Shown: positions 17,333 to 31,641 of the stretch, piece by piece
How positions within the stretch are numbered: position 1 is the first letter of the stretch
Layout of the letters: every line of letters starts with the position of its first letter
Source of the DNA: Acanthacorydalis orientalis
Taxonomy: Eukaryota; Arthropoda; Insecta; Megaloptera; Corydalidae
Length of the DNA: 64,000 nucleotides
Assembly: GCA_034766995.1 (NCBI GenBank)
Contig: CM068322.1
Coordinates: forward strand, 18,001,745 to 18,065,744
Direction: 5' to 3'
The notes under the pieces: model-generated
Database searches by the model: none
What the model was told of the DNA's origin: nothing
Seen by the model: the letters and a program-made list of their open reading frames with translations, nothing else
Made by a program: the position numbers and the translations under genes

Positions 17333-17714
17333 GTATATATATTAAAATAGCATTTTAATAAATATTATTAAAATGACACAAAGTCATGTAAAGGACTGAC
17401 AATATAAAATTATATGTTCCGTTGTATTTAATGAAATAAATAATTAATTTGAAATTAATTGTTATTTAACAGAGTGCAACGTTATACAACGTAGAAGTAA
17501 AGGACTAATCTTTCTTTGAAGCGCTCTTAAAAAGTTCTGGGAAGAATATACACGAGGTAGGATGATATTTCAAGAGATTTTACTACATTTATCATTTCAA
17601 ACAGATATAGAAATGTATTTTTTAAAATAAATATATACTTATTTGGAATCAAATTAAATTATTTCAATTGAAATATAATTCTATGTCTGGAAGCATATAT
17701 ATCATATTGTGTTT

Positions 17715-17769
<55 letters not shown>

Positions 17770-18934
17770 GGATAATAAAATTAAAGAAAATATTTCAATT
17801 TGGTTTTTATGTTCAGTATAAAAATTAATTAACGCAAGTCTCTATTTACTAGTTTTTAAAAATGAATTAATAATAAAAAAAGATATTAAATTAATTTGTA
17901 TATATTATTCATTTAGAGTATTTATTAACTTATTAAATTGTTATGTTAAATATTTAATTTATCATTTTATGTATGATAATTATCAATTTTTATTAATTAA
18001 ATAGCAATTATCAGTTTCATTTCTAGAACGTTTACTTAGTTTTAATGTTTTTTTTTGTTTTGTTTTGTTTTTATGGTTTAGATATACTGTCTAAAAAGTA
18101 TAAATATACTCGTAAGATATTTTCAGTCTGAACTTATCATTTCAAGTTCAAAACATATTAAAGTACTAAAATATTCAACTTTAATCAGGTCAATGATGAT
18201 AAGATGTCCCAAATTATTATAAAAAATATTATTATAAATAATTCTGAATGAAATATTAACAAAAAACGATTTGAATTTACAGATTACGAATTATATATAT
18301 AAATAAGTAAAATCAATTTAACATAAGATATTAATAAAATTATATTATTAAATTATTCGATTTTCCATAGTTAATTAAAATTTTAAAATTATACCCACTG
18401 TATATTGTAATGTAATTGTTTAATTACTAATATTTAATTTATATGTGAATTAAATAAGGCGTTCGATATTTTTAGCTATTTCTTTTATTTTTATGATTGA
18501 ATAAACATTCATTAACTAAGCAAGTGTTACAAAAAAAAATCTAAAATTTAACGGTATTTTTATATTATAACTTCATGGAATGGCCTTGTAGTTCTCAACA
18601 TATTTTTAAGATGTGCTAAGATTTAGACACTTACTTTAAATCGGAAATTAAAATTATGGACGAGAGAAAAAATCAAGAATAAAATTAATTAATGATTGTA
18701 GCACATTCGTGTAGGGTAAATATCCAATGCTATATTTTAATCAATTCTGGGTGGATAAGTATTTTTTGTTCATATACATTTTTTTTGTAGATTTGGAATA
18801 GATCAAATCTGTTGCCAGTTTTTTCAGAAAAAAAGTTTGTTTTTTAAATTTGATAAAATTATAAAAAAATGAATTATTATTATAAAAGAATCCATTGCTG
18901 CAAAAATAGCTTTTTTTTAAATTCTGTTAAATTC

Positions 18935-19108
18935 GTGTTTACAAATAAACTTTTAACTCCCATGAAACTAAAAAAAATGTTCAATCAAAAATGTTTGAAG
19001 ATTGATTATTTTGATTGTTACTCATACGCACTTAGATGGTGATTGCAGGTGATTATTGATTAGAAAAATGTATAGCTTTTAGTGGACTAAAAAATTCATT
19101 TGTGATAA
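18935..19108. mobile_element. Foldback MITE family A, copy 2 (diverged, short)
   Basis: The left terminus TTTACAAATAAACTTTTAAC and the right terminus AAATTCATTTGTGATAAA are inverted to each other. Between them is a diverged core (TTGTTACTCATACGCACTTA...ATGGTGATTGCA). It is shorter than the other copies. Confidence 0.5.
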
Positions 19109-20044
19109 AAATATTTTTCTTTTTGTTTTAAAGGCATTTCTTATTCTCTTTCAGAGCTACAAAAAAAATATCGAAAATTCTGACATAAATTACAAATTTT
19201 CTATAATCCTCGCATATTTTTTTCTTTTTAATTTCTTAAAACAGTAACGCGTAATTTTCACTTAGTAAAGTTCTCTTTATTTCATTTCTTCAATTGTTCG
19301 TTGTACGTATATTTCATCCACTTTGTTGTTGAAATGCATATCCTCCATCGTAGTAATGAAATAAACTTAAAAAGGAACTGTACAGAAGATTAATAGATAT
19401 TGTAAAATATATTTACTGTCAATAAAGGAAAAAAACTTAATGTAAAATTCACGAATTACTCTGTTAAAAATTCTAAAAAATGATAATCTATGTCTTAAGA
19501 TTTATAATGTATATTTCAATATAAGGAGAGTTACGAATAAAAAGGTGAAACAGTATGAAAAATATATCAAACGTAATATAAAACGTTATTTGTGTATATT
19601 TCAGACGGTTTAAGTAATTTCTTTTTTATTGCCATTACGTTAAAAATTTGAAACATAAGTCCAGTATCATTAAATAAATACAAATTGATGAGAGATCAAT
19701 AAATCAAGACAAGCGGCGTCTGGCAGATTGTTATGATCGTCGTTTTATTAAAATCGCTTGAAAATGTACAGACTGGAAAAAAGTATTTCAATGCGTGCAT
19801 TTAAACATTAAAATGACGTGTCGTTGAACCAAGACGAGGGAATTCATAAACATGGAAATATCTTCGAACCTCTTAAATACAAGTCGAGTTCGTAATACAT
19901 CCTAGACGTATTTCAACAAATGACTGCCAAGCTCGGTACTTGTCAGACTACGATTATAGAATCGAAATATTCTTGTGAAATGCATCCATTATGCATTTCA
20001 ATCTAAATAACATGAGAGTTCGGTTTGTACGTATATTTTTATGC

Positions 20045-20046
<2 letters not shown>

Positions 20047-20101
<55 letters not shown>

Positions 20102-20188
20102 TTTAGAAAAGATCTCACTACAAATAACAATTCTATGCATAAGAAAAATGATTCGTTATTTTTAGAATTTGAAATTTGTTTCTACACA

Positions 20189-20260
<72 letters not shown>

Positions 20261-20283
20261 TTAAATATATATATATATATATA
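20047..20283. repeat. Pair of (TA)n arrays
   Basis: Two TA arrays (20047-20098 and 20193-20283) flank about 95 bp of unique DNA. The second has TATG/TACT interruptions. Short reading frames here are repeat translations. Confidence 0.9.
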
Positions 20284-20672
20284 TTTACATATACATATAA
20301 TACATTAACACAAAATTTTAGTTCGACATAACATTACAAGTTTTTTTTTAAGAAATAAATGTTAAGATTGCTTCATAGAATTTGTATTTATTCTACGATG
20401 CAGAAGATATTTTTGTGTCAATTTTGATGTTGGTGTCGAATTTCTTTTTTATTCATTGTTTATTTTCTTCTTTGTTTTTGTGAATGCTTTTTCTTAAATA
20501 ACATATCTCCTTTTTTATTTTTGACTTGTTATTGTTTCGTGTTTTGTGCAGTAGACTAGGAAAAATTTCAAAAAGTAGATATTTTGTATTTGAATTCAAC
20601 GTTTCACCAGTTGTGCTTATAAGAAATCGATTAGTTGCTCGTTGGCCTTTGTTAAACAAATGATTATTTAGA

Positions 20673-20716
<44 letters not shown>

Positions 20717-21055
20717 TGAAATTATGAAGAATTTGTTGAAATTACTATTTATAATTGATTGTAACAGAGAAGAGAAGTTCTTTCTAATTTTGGCTTATCT
20801 TACAGTACTTTTCAAATTTTGTCTTGACGCAACTTCCTAAATTCTAAATGAATTTCGACCATTTATTTCCTCGCAAGTAAAACAAATTGGGTTAAAATTG
20901 TACAATGAAGAAATGCTTCAATAATTTTTATTTTATTGGAAATAAAACATTTATACAATTTCAAACCATTTTATTTACTTAAAACTTAATTGAAACATGA
21001 TTTTATTTAGTATTGCTTTTAGAAATCTAAATTTCATACTCAAAATAATTGCTTT

Positions 21056-21106
<51 letters not shown>

Positions 21107-21228
21107 CATATATATTCCATGTTTACATTTAAACGATATTTACTATTTATATATTATATACTAATTGTAAAAAATCCTGATTCAAAAAATTATGACGGTG
21201 AAACTTGGATAAATGCGTTCATTTTTTT

Positions 21229-21293
<65 letters not shown>

Positions 21294-22068
21294 CTCAGAT
21301 CCGTTATTCAACAAAACGCACTACTGTACATTTTATTTTTAGTGCGGTCTTTGAAGAGATATCAATGATTTATTTTTTAAAATTCACCCACAACCAGCCG
21401 AGACTTTCTTTTATACGAAGTTAAGAAACTTGATTTTACAATATTTTAGTTTCATTTAATGTCCACACTACTAAATCTTACTGAAATATAAATGATGTTC
21501 AAAAATCAGTAGTATCAATTAGCTAATAAGTACAACTACTATTAAAACAGTGATTTTAGTAGTTAAAATGCTAGAATAGAATTTTCTGACCTGTTTTTAG
21601 TACGATAGTTCTAGAAATGAATTCTTACCAAATATTTTAAATGAAGATTACAGCCATTCTGAAATTCATAAACATTATTTTCAAAATGATCTTTGAATAG
21701 TTTTTAACATTAAGGTATTTCTGAAAGTGTATTTTAACTTTAGAATGGAATGACCATGATTAACAAGAATATATTTAATATAAACTTGAACATATTTACG
21801 AAATTGTTGATAAATATAGAAAAAAATTCATCGTATTATTCAATCATTTCATCAGAAATAATTCATCATACTATTTTGCATCTTTTGATATTCTACATAC
21901 ATATCAAAAGATGTAAAATAGTATCAGTCATATTTAAATATTAATATGTAAATGGCGATTATTTTGTTAAATAACAGAAATTTAACGGTTTGATAAAATC
22001 TTTTTTACATGTTTCATTCTCTTTTTCTTTATACACACACGTGTATATATATATATATATATATACAC

Positions 22069-22120
<52 letters not shown>

Positions 22121-22479
22121 CCGTAAACGTATAAATTCTTTACATGTAGAGTTTCATTGTTACACCATTTTCATGTTCTAGACTTATACTACTGTTTTCC
22201 TGCCGTAACTGAGCTCTTAATGAAAATAATTCTTGCGATTCTTATACATACTGTTTTAATCAGAATTGAATATTGAACTAACACTTCGAGGTTCAAAAAA
22301 AGTTATTGGTGCTTATTTACCAGTGCACCGACGTATACTTGATTTTGTTATCCAACTGCATGTAGGTTTATAAATAAAACACTTCCGTCTTTACTGCCCG
22401 GGTATAATACAATGTCTACGTAATAATTATTATAATTAAATTATATGTGTATATACATGTTGAAAAAAACAGTGTAAGA

Positions 22480-22600
22480 TATTCCTTAATCGTCGAGACG
22501 GTAAATGCCTCGCGGGGGGAGCAGCACTTGACCACATGCATGGTTAACATGTGACGTCAGCACATACATGACACATCACTGACAACTACTGTAATATCGT
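22480..22600. promoter_or_regulatory. Island with a palindromic CRE site
   Basis: A compact stretch of higher GC contains TGACGTCA at 22552-22559, the full CREB/ATF palindrome, next to GCCTCGCGGGGGGAGCAGC and the near-palindrome CCACATGCATGGTTAACATG. It is a candidate enhancer in the desert 20 kb from mir-1. A single 8-mer is weak evidence, but the surrounding composition change supports it. Confidence 0.3.
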
Positions 22601-23059
22601 CTACACACTGTATTAATACATATATTAAACTTTTTAATATGCGGATTTTAGTTTAAATGCGCTACAATACTAGTCGTTATGTATTACTCTCATACATACA
22701 TGCAAACATATATATATATATATATATATATGTCAAGTGTGTGTGTGTGTGCATATATTTGAAAAAATGTCGTTTCACTGTCGTGTGATTTATCATTGAA
22801 CGACACTCAATGTGCGTGTGTGTTTTATATTTCGTTTCAAAACGAACTTATGTTGACAGTCAACAGAATGATATATAGAATTTGGTGGGATATCGAATCA
22901 TTATGTGTGTAGAAACTGTTAAATCGTTCAAAAAATGTATAAAGGATACGTTCTGTAAGAGTATGTATTCATTAATTTTCAATTCTCTTTATTAGTTGAA
23001 CGCTATCTAGTGTGTGCTTTATATCATCTCTGGACATAATTAATATCCATATTTGAAAT

Positions 23060-23118
<59 letters not shown>

Positions 23119-23710
23119 ATGATAGAGTGAGAAGACCCTTTAAGATTTGAGTTATTAATTTTCTTCTAGCTTATCTACTGGTATTAGTTTCATATTGTGT
23201 AAAATGTGTGCTTAATGTGATAGTTAAACAATATGTATGTCATTTCTAATTTAAATGAATAAAAAAAAATAAACGAAAATAATATATTATCTTCAGAGAA
23301 GTATACTAAAATGTTTATGACTTATTTTAAAGAAGAAACCATATTCAGATCGATTATTTTAAATATACATATGTATTTCTGGATATGATGTTTAGATATA
23401 ATATTTAAAATAAATTGTTCGGTACTTCAAAAAGACAAAAATATAATGGAATTCATATGTAAGCAGAAGAACGAATCGGAAATTGAAAATTATTTATAAT
23501 ACGAAAACAAAAATCTAAAATTATATCCTGCAAATTGATACATTTTTGATAAAAAAATGTCAACATGTGAAAATATGTGGTTTCCACTCGATGCTATAGA
23601 AACGATTTTTTTTTGTAGAGAAATATGTTTAATACAAAAATTGTTAAACGCTAGACGGTTTTATCCTGATCAGTGTAACATTTTAAAAATATTTTTTTTT
23701 ACAAAATAAA

Positions 23711-23950
23711 CCATTTTTACAAATGAATTATTTTTATCCCATAAATCACAATTTTTTTTCTAATCATAAATGTTAAAAAAATTATTATTCATAATTTTTA
23801 ATTGTTGTCTATGCGCATTTCGATAGCGATGTCGTTAACTTCAAGGTACTAAAGTACAGAAAAAAATTCTCTTTACCCTTAGTACTTTAAATATGATGAG
23901 AATTTTTCTTCTAATTTATGGAATGAAAGATTAATTCATTTATGAAAATG
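23711..23950 (+). mobile_element. Foldback MITE family A, copy 3
   Basis: It begins CCATTTTTACAAATGAATTA and ends with the inverted TTAATTCATTTATGAAAATG. The core TATGCGCATTTCGATAGCGA lies near 23810-23830, followed by AAGGTACTAAAGTACAG and the mirrored CCCTTAGTACTTTA. Confidence 0.75.
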
Positions 23951-24258
23951 AATTTAGCCACAGTACTAAAACAATAACTTAAAAACCATTTTTTATGAAC
24001 ATAAATGGATATTAGATATCTGTATATTTTATTTATTGACAGTTATATTAAGTTAAAGAGTGATAAATAGTTGAAATAGAAATATTTGAAATTTTTTATT
24101 AGAAAAAAAGTTTATCAAACACATTATACGTGGTAAAACATGAAAAAATCTGAGTAGAAATAAAGAATATTCGAAGAAATAATGAAAGAGAAAACATTAT
24201 GAAAATTTGTAATAAAAAAAATATTAAACTATATTATAGTATAATTTTGACACTGCTT

Positions 24259-24563
24259 TCACTTTCACAAATGAATTTTTCAAAACCCCATAAATCACAA
24301 TTTTCTTCTGATCGAAAATGTATAATAATTAATTATTGATCATTTTTTCATTATTGTATTACTTACTTGTGTTTAATGGCGATGCCATCATTCTCAAACT
24401 ACCCAAGTACGGGAAAAATATTCCTGTATCTTACTACTCTAAAAATAATGATATCGTCATTGAAATGTGCATAAATAACAATAAAATGATCTATAAATAA
24501 TTATTGAACATTTATGATAAGAAATTTGTGTTGTTTGTGGGGGAGTGAGAAATTAATTTCCAT
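24259..24563 (+). mobile_element. Foldback MITE family A, copy 4 (best palindrome)
   Basis: About 305 bp in which the right half is an approximate reverse complement of the left. CACTTTCACAAATGAATTTT at the start mirrors GAGTGAGAAATTAATTTCC at the end. ATGGCGATGCCATCATT in the left arm mirrors AATGATATCGTCATTGAAAT in the right arm. ATTAATTATTGATCATTTTT mirrors AAAATGATCTATAAATAATT. No coding potential. Confidence 0.8.
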
Positions 24564-24885
24564 GGGGCTTATTAAGATAAAATAATGTAATAAATATATT
24601 TTTAAAATTAAAAAGATAAAAACAATCTTCAATTTATTGTAATTATTTACATATATTTGTAACTATGAATGAATGATTATATTACGTTTATAATATGACA
24701 ATTTTTTTATTATGTTTATAATATGAACATTTTATTAATTACTATAAAGTATGTTAAAAAATAAGTGTGTAGTTTATAATGATTTTATTAGAAAATAAAA
24801 CATTTCTAATTTATTATATTCGAAAATATTTAATCAAGCAGAAAAAATGTCAAATAGTTTTATCGTTTATTTTATAACAAAAAAC

Positions 24886-24930
<45 letters not shown>

Positions 24931-27092
24931 ATCATAAGAAAAATTATACCGGGTTTAAATTTATGTACAATAATTGAATAATAAAGTACATGTAGTAAAC
25001 GAACTGTACCTAGAATAATAATTTGATCAGTCGTATTATTGAATACATCTTGTATAGACTATAAAATAATTTCATTCCAAATGAATCTTAATAGATGGTC
25101 TACTATCTTCAATTTAAAACTGAAGGTTATTTTTAAAGCAATTTATGTATTCAGAGAAATGATTAAATAAAAAAATAAATCTTTTACAATTAGTTACGTT
25201 TATTATAAGATGGAATTTATTTATTTATTTAATACTTTATTTTCTTTGTGAAAAATGAGCAAAATAGTGAAATGAAAATTGTTCCATTATATTTTAAATT
25301 GAATTGAAATAAAATCTAAAAAAATGTTTATTCGAACTTATAGATAAAATAATTAAAAAAATACTTTATCTAAGAAATTCATGGAATATGTACGTGAAAT
25401 TTAAGTAAAATAATGTTTTCAAACTATCAAAATATTTGCTTAACTTACTCATTATGAATAATATAGACCGAAAATTAATAAAATGTTAATTCGAATAGTC
25501 TTCATGCATTATTTAATTATTTTTTCAGTCTAAACAATACTGTATGTATATTTAAATTTTAAATTATAATTATGAAAGTCAATACGCAGAAATCTATAGA
25601 TAATAAACGATTGTTTTATATCGTTTTTTTTTGTTTTTTGTTTTTTTTTTTTTGTTACATACACAGAATTAAAATTAAAGAAAAAATGTTGATAAATTAA
25701 ATGACCTGCGGCCAAAAATAAATATTTTCATTGAATGAAATATCATATAGAGTTAGATTAGTAGTAAGTTTTGTGGTTGTTTTTTCGGTTTATTTAAAAA
25801 ATACATAGCATTTATATTTTTAGTACACATTTACATTTCTTTTATGAATATCATAAAAAGGAATATGTATATTATTTTACATGGAAATTGTTTAGTAGAC
25901 TGTTTATTCTTTCTTTTTATTTTTCAATCTAACTGTTTTTTTTTCTATACTATGGTTTTTTTTACTAGTATAGTTTAAAAAGATATATAAAAAAGAATAC
26001 AATACAAGATATGATGCTCTTGTTATAGTAGTATCGTTGAAAATATTTTTGTTTAGATTCACTATTTCCTTATAGTTTGTGGAATTTAGTTTTTAAATCC
26101 GATTATCATTTAAAATTATGATAACGAAAAAAATATCTTAGACATATACAATATAATTGAAGATTAATACAAATTTTAAAAAATTGTAGAACACAGTACA
26201 ATCGAAATTTATTATTTACTATTTAATTTTATTACATATCGGTGAAAATTGAATAAATTAAACATTTATAATGATTGACGATAATGATGAAAAATGACGT
26301 TTAATTCTTAAAGCAGAATAGATGGACAGTCAAAATATGAATTCAGACAAAAATGAGAATTTTTGTGGAACGCAAATGAAATGTATACACTAAGAAAAAA
26401 TTTGATAAATAAATATTCTTCAGCGTCTGATTTCAAACACGTTCAACATTAATTTTCTTATGTATTATAAGTTCATTTTTTTAACGAAAATAGAATTTTT
26501 TATACTTAATAAAACATTTTTAGATTTAAACGATTTCAAAAATCATAATATGCTTTTAATAATAGCAATGTTTATAAATATATTAGAAAAAATGATGAAA
26601 TATAAAAGAACAATAGCTCGGTGGTTTAGATTCAGGTATAAATTCAGGTTACTAGCGTATTAAATATATAAAGCTGGATCATACAGCAATTCTGAATATA
26701 CATACACTTCAATAAAGATCAGATAGAGTAGGAAGTAACGGAGATTATTGCCTTGTTATTTGGATTCCAGCTCTGTAGATTTCATCTGTTAAGCATCTGG
26801 ATGTAAATTGAACCGCCATCTTACATATCTACCCTTGGAGTTACTGAATTATTTACAATAAGGTCTAAATTATGATATCCACTTAATGATAGTTAAATCT
26901 AAGTGTATTTTTGTATTTTTAGTTTTGTTTCAGTGAATTTACACCTTATTAATTTAGTGTAACACATACGATACAGTGGGTTTTGAAATTATTTTTTTTT
27001 ACCAATATGTATTAAGTTTATCCTCTCTTTTTCTCTACCTGTATGTATATACATACATACATACATACATTCATTCATATACATATATATAT

Positions 27093-27169
<77 letters not shown>

Positions 27170-27617
27170 CATATATATTGTGATTTCTGTACGATTCTCG
27201 TTACATGCCGAATGTTGTGACCACAGGTTAGGAAACATTGTGTTACAAGCTAAATTTCAACTTAAAATACTCTTTTATATTCCTGTACTGCCATAATAAC
27301 ATTTATTTTGTAGAATCGCAAAATGATAAAATAATATATTGAAATAGTGATATCCATTCTACAGATACTTTTTCCTAAAATGAAAATGATTAGAATTTTA
27401 TTTATGTACTTCATATATTTTCATTATATAATATACATTTCATAGAAATTTATTCATATATTTCCTCTTTTTACATAGTCAACGGTTTACGAAACTAAGG
27501 AACGGCCAACAATGAAATAATGTTCAAACTTATTAATACAAAATGGTTGGTTTATGACTGAAACGGATTGATTCGATCACAGTGAAGAATAAATTGTGAT
27601 AAGTACATGCGTATATG

Positions 27618-27683
<66 letters not shown>

Positions 27684-28218
27684 GAAATTATTACTTTATT
27701 TTGTATTTGTAGTTTTCATAATAATTGTAATTGAAAATTTTGCAACTGTTTTCATTTAAATTACAGATATTTAACTTCAAATATACCAAAAATATTCTTA
27801 ATTTGATCTGAATAGGGTCAAAAGTTAGAAAGAAGATTGATACATTACATTAATCGTAAATAATTGTAATAGTACGTAGATTAAATTATTATATACAAAA
27901 CGGGCCTATCAAATTTCGTATGAAATTATGAATAACATTTATTTTATATCTGCATACATGTATTATTAAAAACATAACATAAAATGCCAAATGCCGCAAA
28001 TACATAGTGGTGATGAGCAGACATTTGATAACGACACAGTAATAGACAGTTATTTATATCACCGGCATGTGAACAAACATAGTTTAAGAAATATAGTTTG
28101 TTATGCATGAATGTACGATTTTGTCACTATGATTTTATTAAATATAGCCACAGAAAATATTCTTCATTTACATTAATAAGTATATGCACATATGTATACA
28201 ACATCTCGCACACAGCAG

Positions 28219-28222
<4 letters not shown>

Positions 28223-28273
<51 letters not shown>

Positions 28274-28340
28274 ATACACACACATATACATATGTGTATA
28301 TATACATATATATGTGTGTGTGTGAGAGAGAGAGAGTGGG
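28223..28340. repeat. Compound (TA)n(TG)n(CA)n(GA)n microsatellite
   Basis: Runs of TA, TG, CA, TATG and finally GAGAGAGAGAGAGAG follow one another without unique DNA. The array yields overlapping pseudo-ORFs on both strands that are not genes. Confidence 0.9.
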
Positions 28341-28915
28341 TGGTTGTTCGCATACATGTGTATTTAGATCTTGCTAATAATAAAAGTTCATACGAAACCA
28401 AATTACGCCAAAAGTGTATTTCTTAGAATGAGATGTTGTAATAGTCTTAATACATTGAAGAAACTTAATTCTGTTCTGACTTCAATAACTTATTGAAATT
28501 CTTGTACATGTACGTCAGATTTAAGTTTTCAATTTTTGGAATGTAAATGTGAATAATAAATATTAATTTTCTTCTTGCATATAGTATTATGATATTATTT
28601 ACTCTTTCATTACTCCTTCTATTGCATATAATATAAGAAAATATTTGGAAGTCTTGGAAACTAAATAATGAAGTTTCATTTGTACGCCGAGTTTTAATAA
28701 ATGAGAAATGCGGTTTTGAAATACAGTAAGATTACCATAGATTGATTTATTAGTTAAACTATCTAAAATTAAAGGGCCACGTTAATGTATCTACTTTTAT
28801 TTTCTTTAATTGATTAACTAAAAAATGATTTTTTTGCTTTTCAATATATTTACAATGATTAGAAAGATATGATGTGTAATCAGCAAACAATTCTTATGTT
28901 AACATTTATTTGTAC

Positions 28916-28953
<38 letters not shown>

Positions 28954-29115
28954 TTTACGATTCATGATGTAGGTTGCTGATTATATTAAATTTTCGGCAT
29001 GGCATTAAACTACTATCTAGAACGTTCGAACTATAAAGGAAAAATCAAATTAAAGTTTTATTAAAATACAGGGATAGCTCACATCACTGCGTGGTCAAAT
29101 TATCACAACTCGATC

Positions 29116-29177
<62 letters not shown>

Positions 29178-29917
29178 TGTGCGTGTGTGTGTGTGTGTGT
29201 AGAAATGAAAATGAAACAAAGTTAAAACACTTTTTCATAGATATAATAGAAAAATTTACAAGTTTATTGACGAACATCACAACTAATTTTGAAAAATAAA
29301 ATGTTATGTTTATGAAAATAAATAGTAAAGATTATATGTGAAAAATATAAAAGTAATTATAACACATTTATATGAAATATGAATACTCATACCAGTATGG
29401 AATGGAATTATTTGAATTATCTAAATAACATACTTGGTAATTAAGTCATACATTTTTTAAATATTAAATGATTCCTACTTTAAGTTTTAAACATATATTT
29501 CAGAAGAAAAATTAAAAACACTAGTAGTTATTCGTCTTGTAAATTGAATATCATAGATCTATTTTGTGACCAGTAATTAAAAAACACAAAATATTTATCC
29601 AATTTACTAGCATAGTATTATAAACGAAAGCCTAATTTTATTTATTTATTTAGAGAAAGTAAATGGTGTTTTTAATATGTAAAAAATCTGCACTATGAAT
29701 AAAAGGAAAACAAGCGTCAATGGTTTGTTTTATTGGTACATTATTTAAAATAATTTTGTACTAAAAAGTTCAAGATCGATGTTCACTAAATGATATTTTT
29801 ATAAGTAATCTATTTTCATCCAAACAACATATGTTGTATACAATCAGGTTCGAAATTATAAGACAGATGAAGTGTTCACATTATCGACATTCCTGTTGTA
29901 AATTTGTACGTACAATA

Positions 29918-29982
<65 letters not shown>

Positions 29983-30361
29983 AAAAAGAAAAACATTTGC
30001 AAAAAACTGTACAAAACAACTATATTAATAGCTTAGCATGTTTCATGAAATTTTAAATAGAAACAAATTCGACACCGCTTTCGTACAATAAAATTATGCG
30101 TTTAAATTTTAGATAATTATGATTCAACGTACTTTGAATTTTTATATTTTAGCATATTGCATAAACACAGATAAATTATCATAAATAGTATGTTAAAAAA
30201 TAATTTTCGCATTTAGGCCAGTTTACGTAGGCTTAAATAAACATACCATCTCGATGATCTAATTTGTAATAGTGAATCATTACATGGATGCTGGTTACTA
30301 ACTAGCAGCATTGATATTTGATACAATATTTTAGAAACGTAGCAACAATATCGATAATTTA

Positions 30362-30416
<55 letters not shown>

Positions 30417-31589
30417 AAGAGACAATATTCTGTGTGAGTGACTTGAAATAAACAAAAATATTTCTTTATATTTTTAGAAGTGTTTAATTTTGGACTTTTT
30501 ATGAGGCATTCATTAACAGGAAGAAGAAAAAAGAGTGAATAGTGAATATTTTTGTACTAATTATAACAAAGTTAATTAATTTTAAGTGTTCGGTCATTAA
30601 AAATATGTATAAAGTATAAAATCACAGGAAAGTTAATGGTTGCCAAAACAATATAATGATAATAGTATAATGAAGTAAGTTTAGTGATTTATGCGTATTT
30701 TTTTAATAAAATTAATTATTAAAAAGTGATAATTATGCAGTTATTACAATAGGGATTAATATTTTAACATTAACCATTTTCTTGTTAGTGCTTGTAAATT
30801 ATTGAACTTATAGAATGACTAATGACTAAGTAATGGCTGAAATGACTAAAACATATTTTTCAATGAGAAGATGATTAGAAAAATGATTATTATTTTTGCA
30901 CATTCTATAAATTTTATTAAATATTTAGACTTTTTATAGATGTTTTGTTTGAAATTCACATTTAACATAATTGAAATAATATTCTTAAAATAGTATTGTT
31001 ATTTTATTTCGATAATGATGTTATTTACTGTATACATCTTAAATGTAATGATCTGGTCTTATTAAAAATTTACAAAATAAATAAAACATGTAAATAAAGA
31101 CATTTCTAGAAAGTAATAGTTTACTTTATAGTCGAAATAGAATTATTAATACTATTAGAAAATCACATCTTGTTTCTTCGTATGACAATTGACTAAAAGT
31201 CAATACAAATACAACTTGATGAAAAATACAATAAAAGAACGACGTTACATCAACAATCACTGAAAATAAAAACACAATTACAAGAGAGATTTTATTGATG
31301 TTTTCCAAGAAAATTACTAATTGTTAGCGTAATAAAAGCTCCAGTACGGCTGATGGAGTCAATAAAATAAAAAAAATATACGTACAAATAAAATTTACTT
31401 CCAGTAGTAAAAGTTGTAAAAAGGAGGTGTACTAACCCCCATTGAATTAATTTAACACGTTATTAAAGTTGTACTAAAATAGACGCTTAAACTCGAAATG
31501 AAAAATAAATTCGATTTTGGAACGATTATTAGGAGACGATGAAAGGATTTTATCATTGTTAATTTACTTTTTTTCTTTGTATATGCATA

Positions 31590-31641
<52 letters not shown>

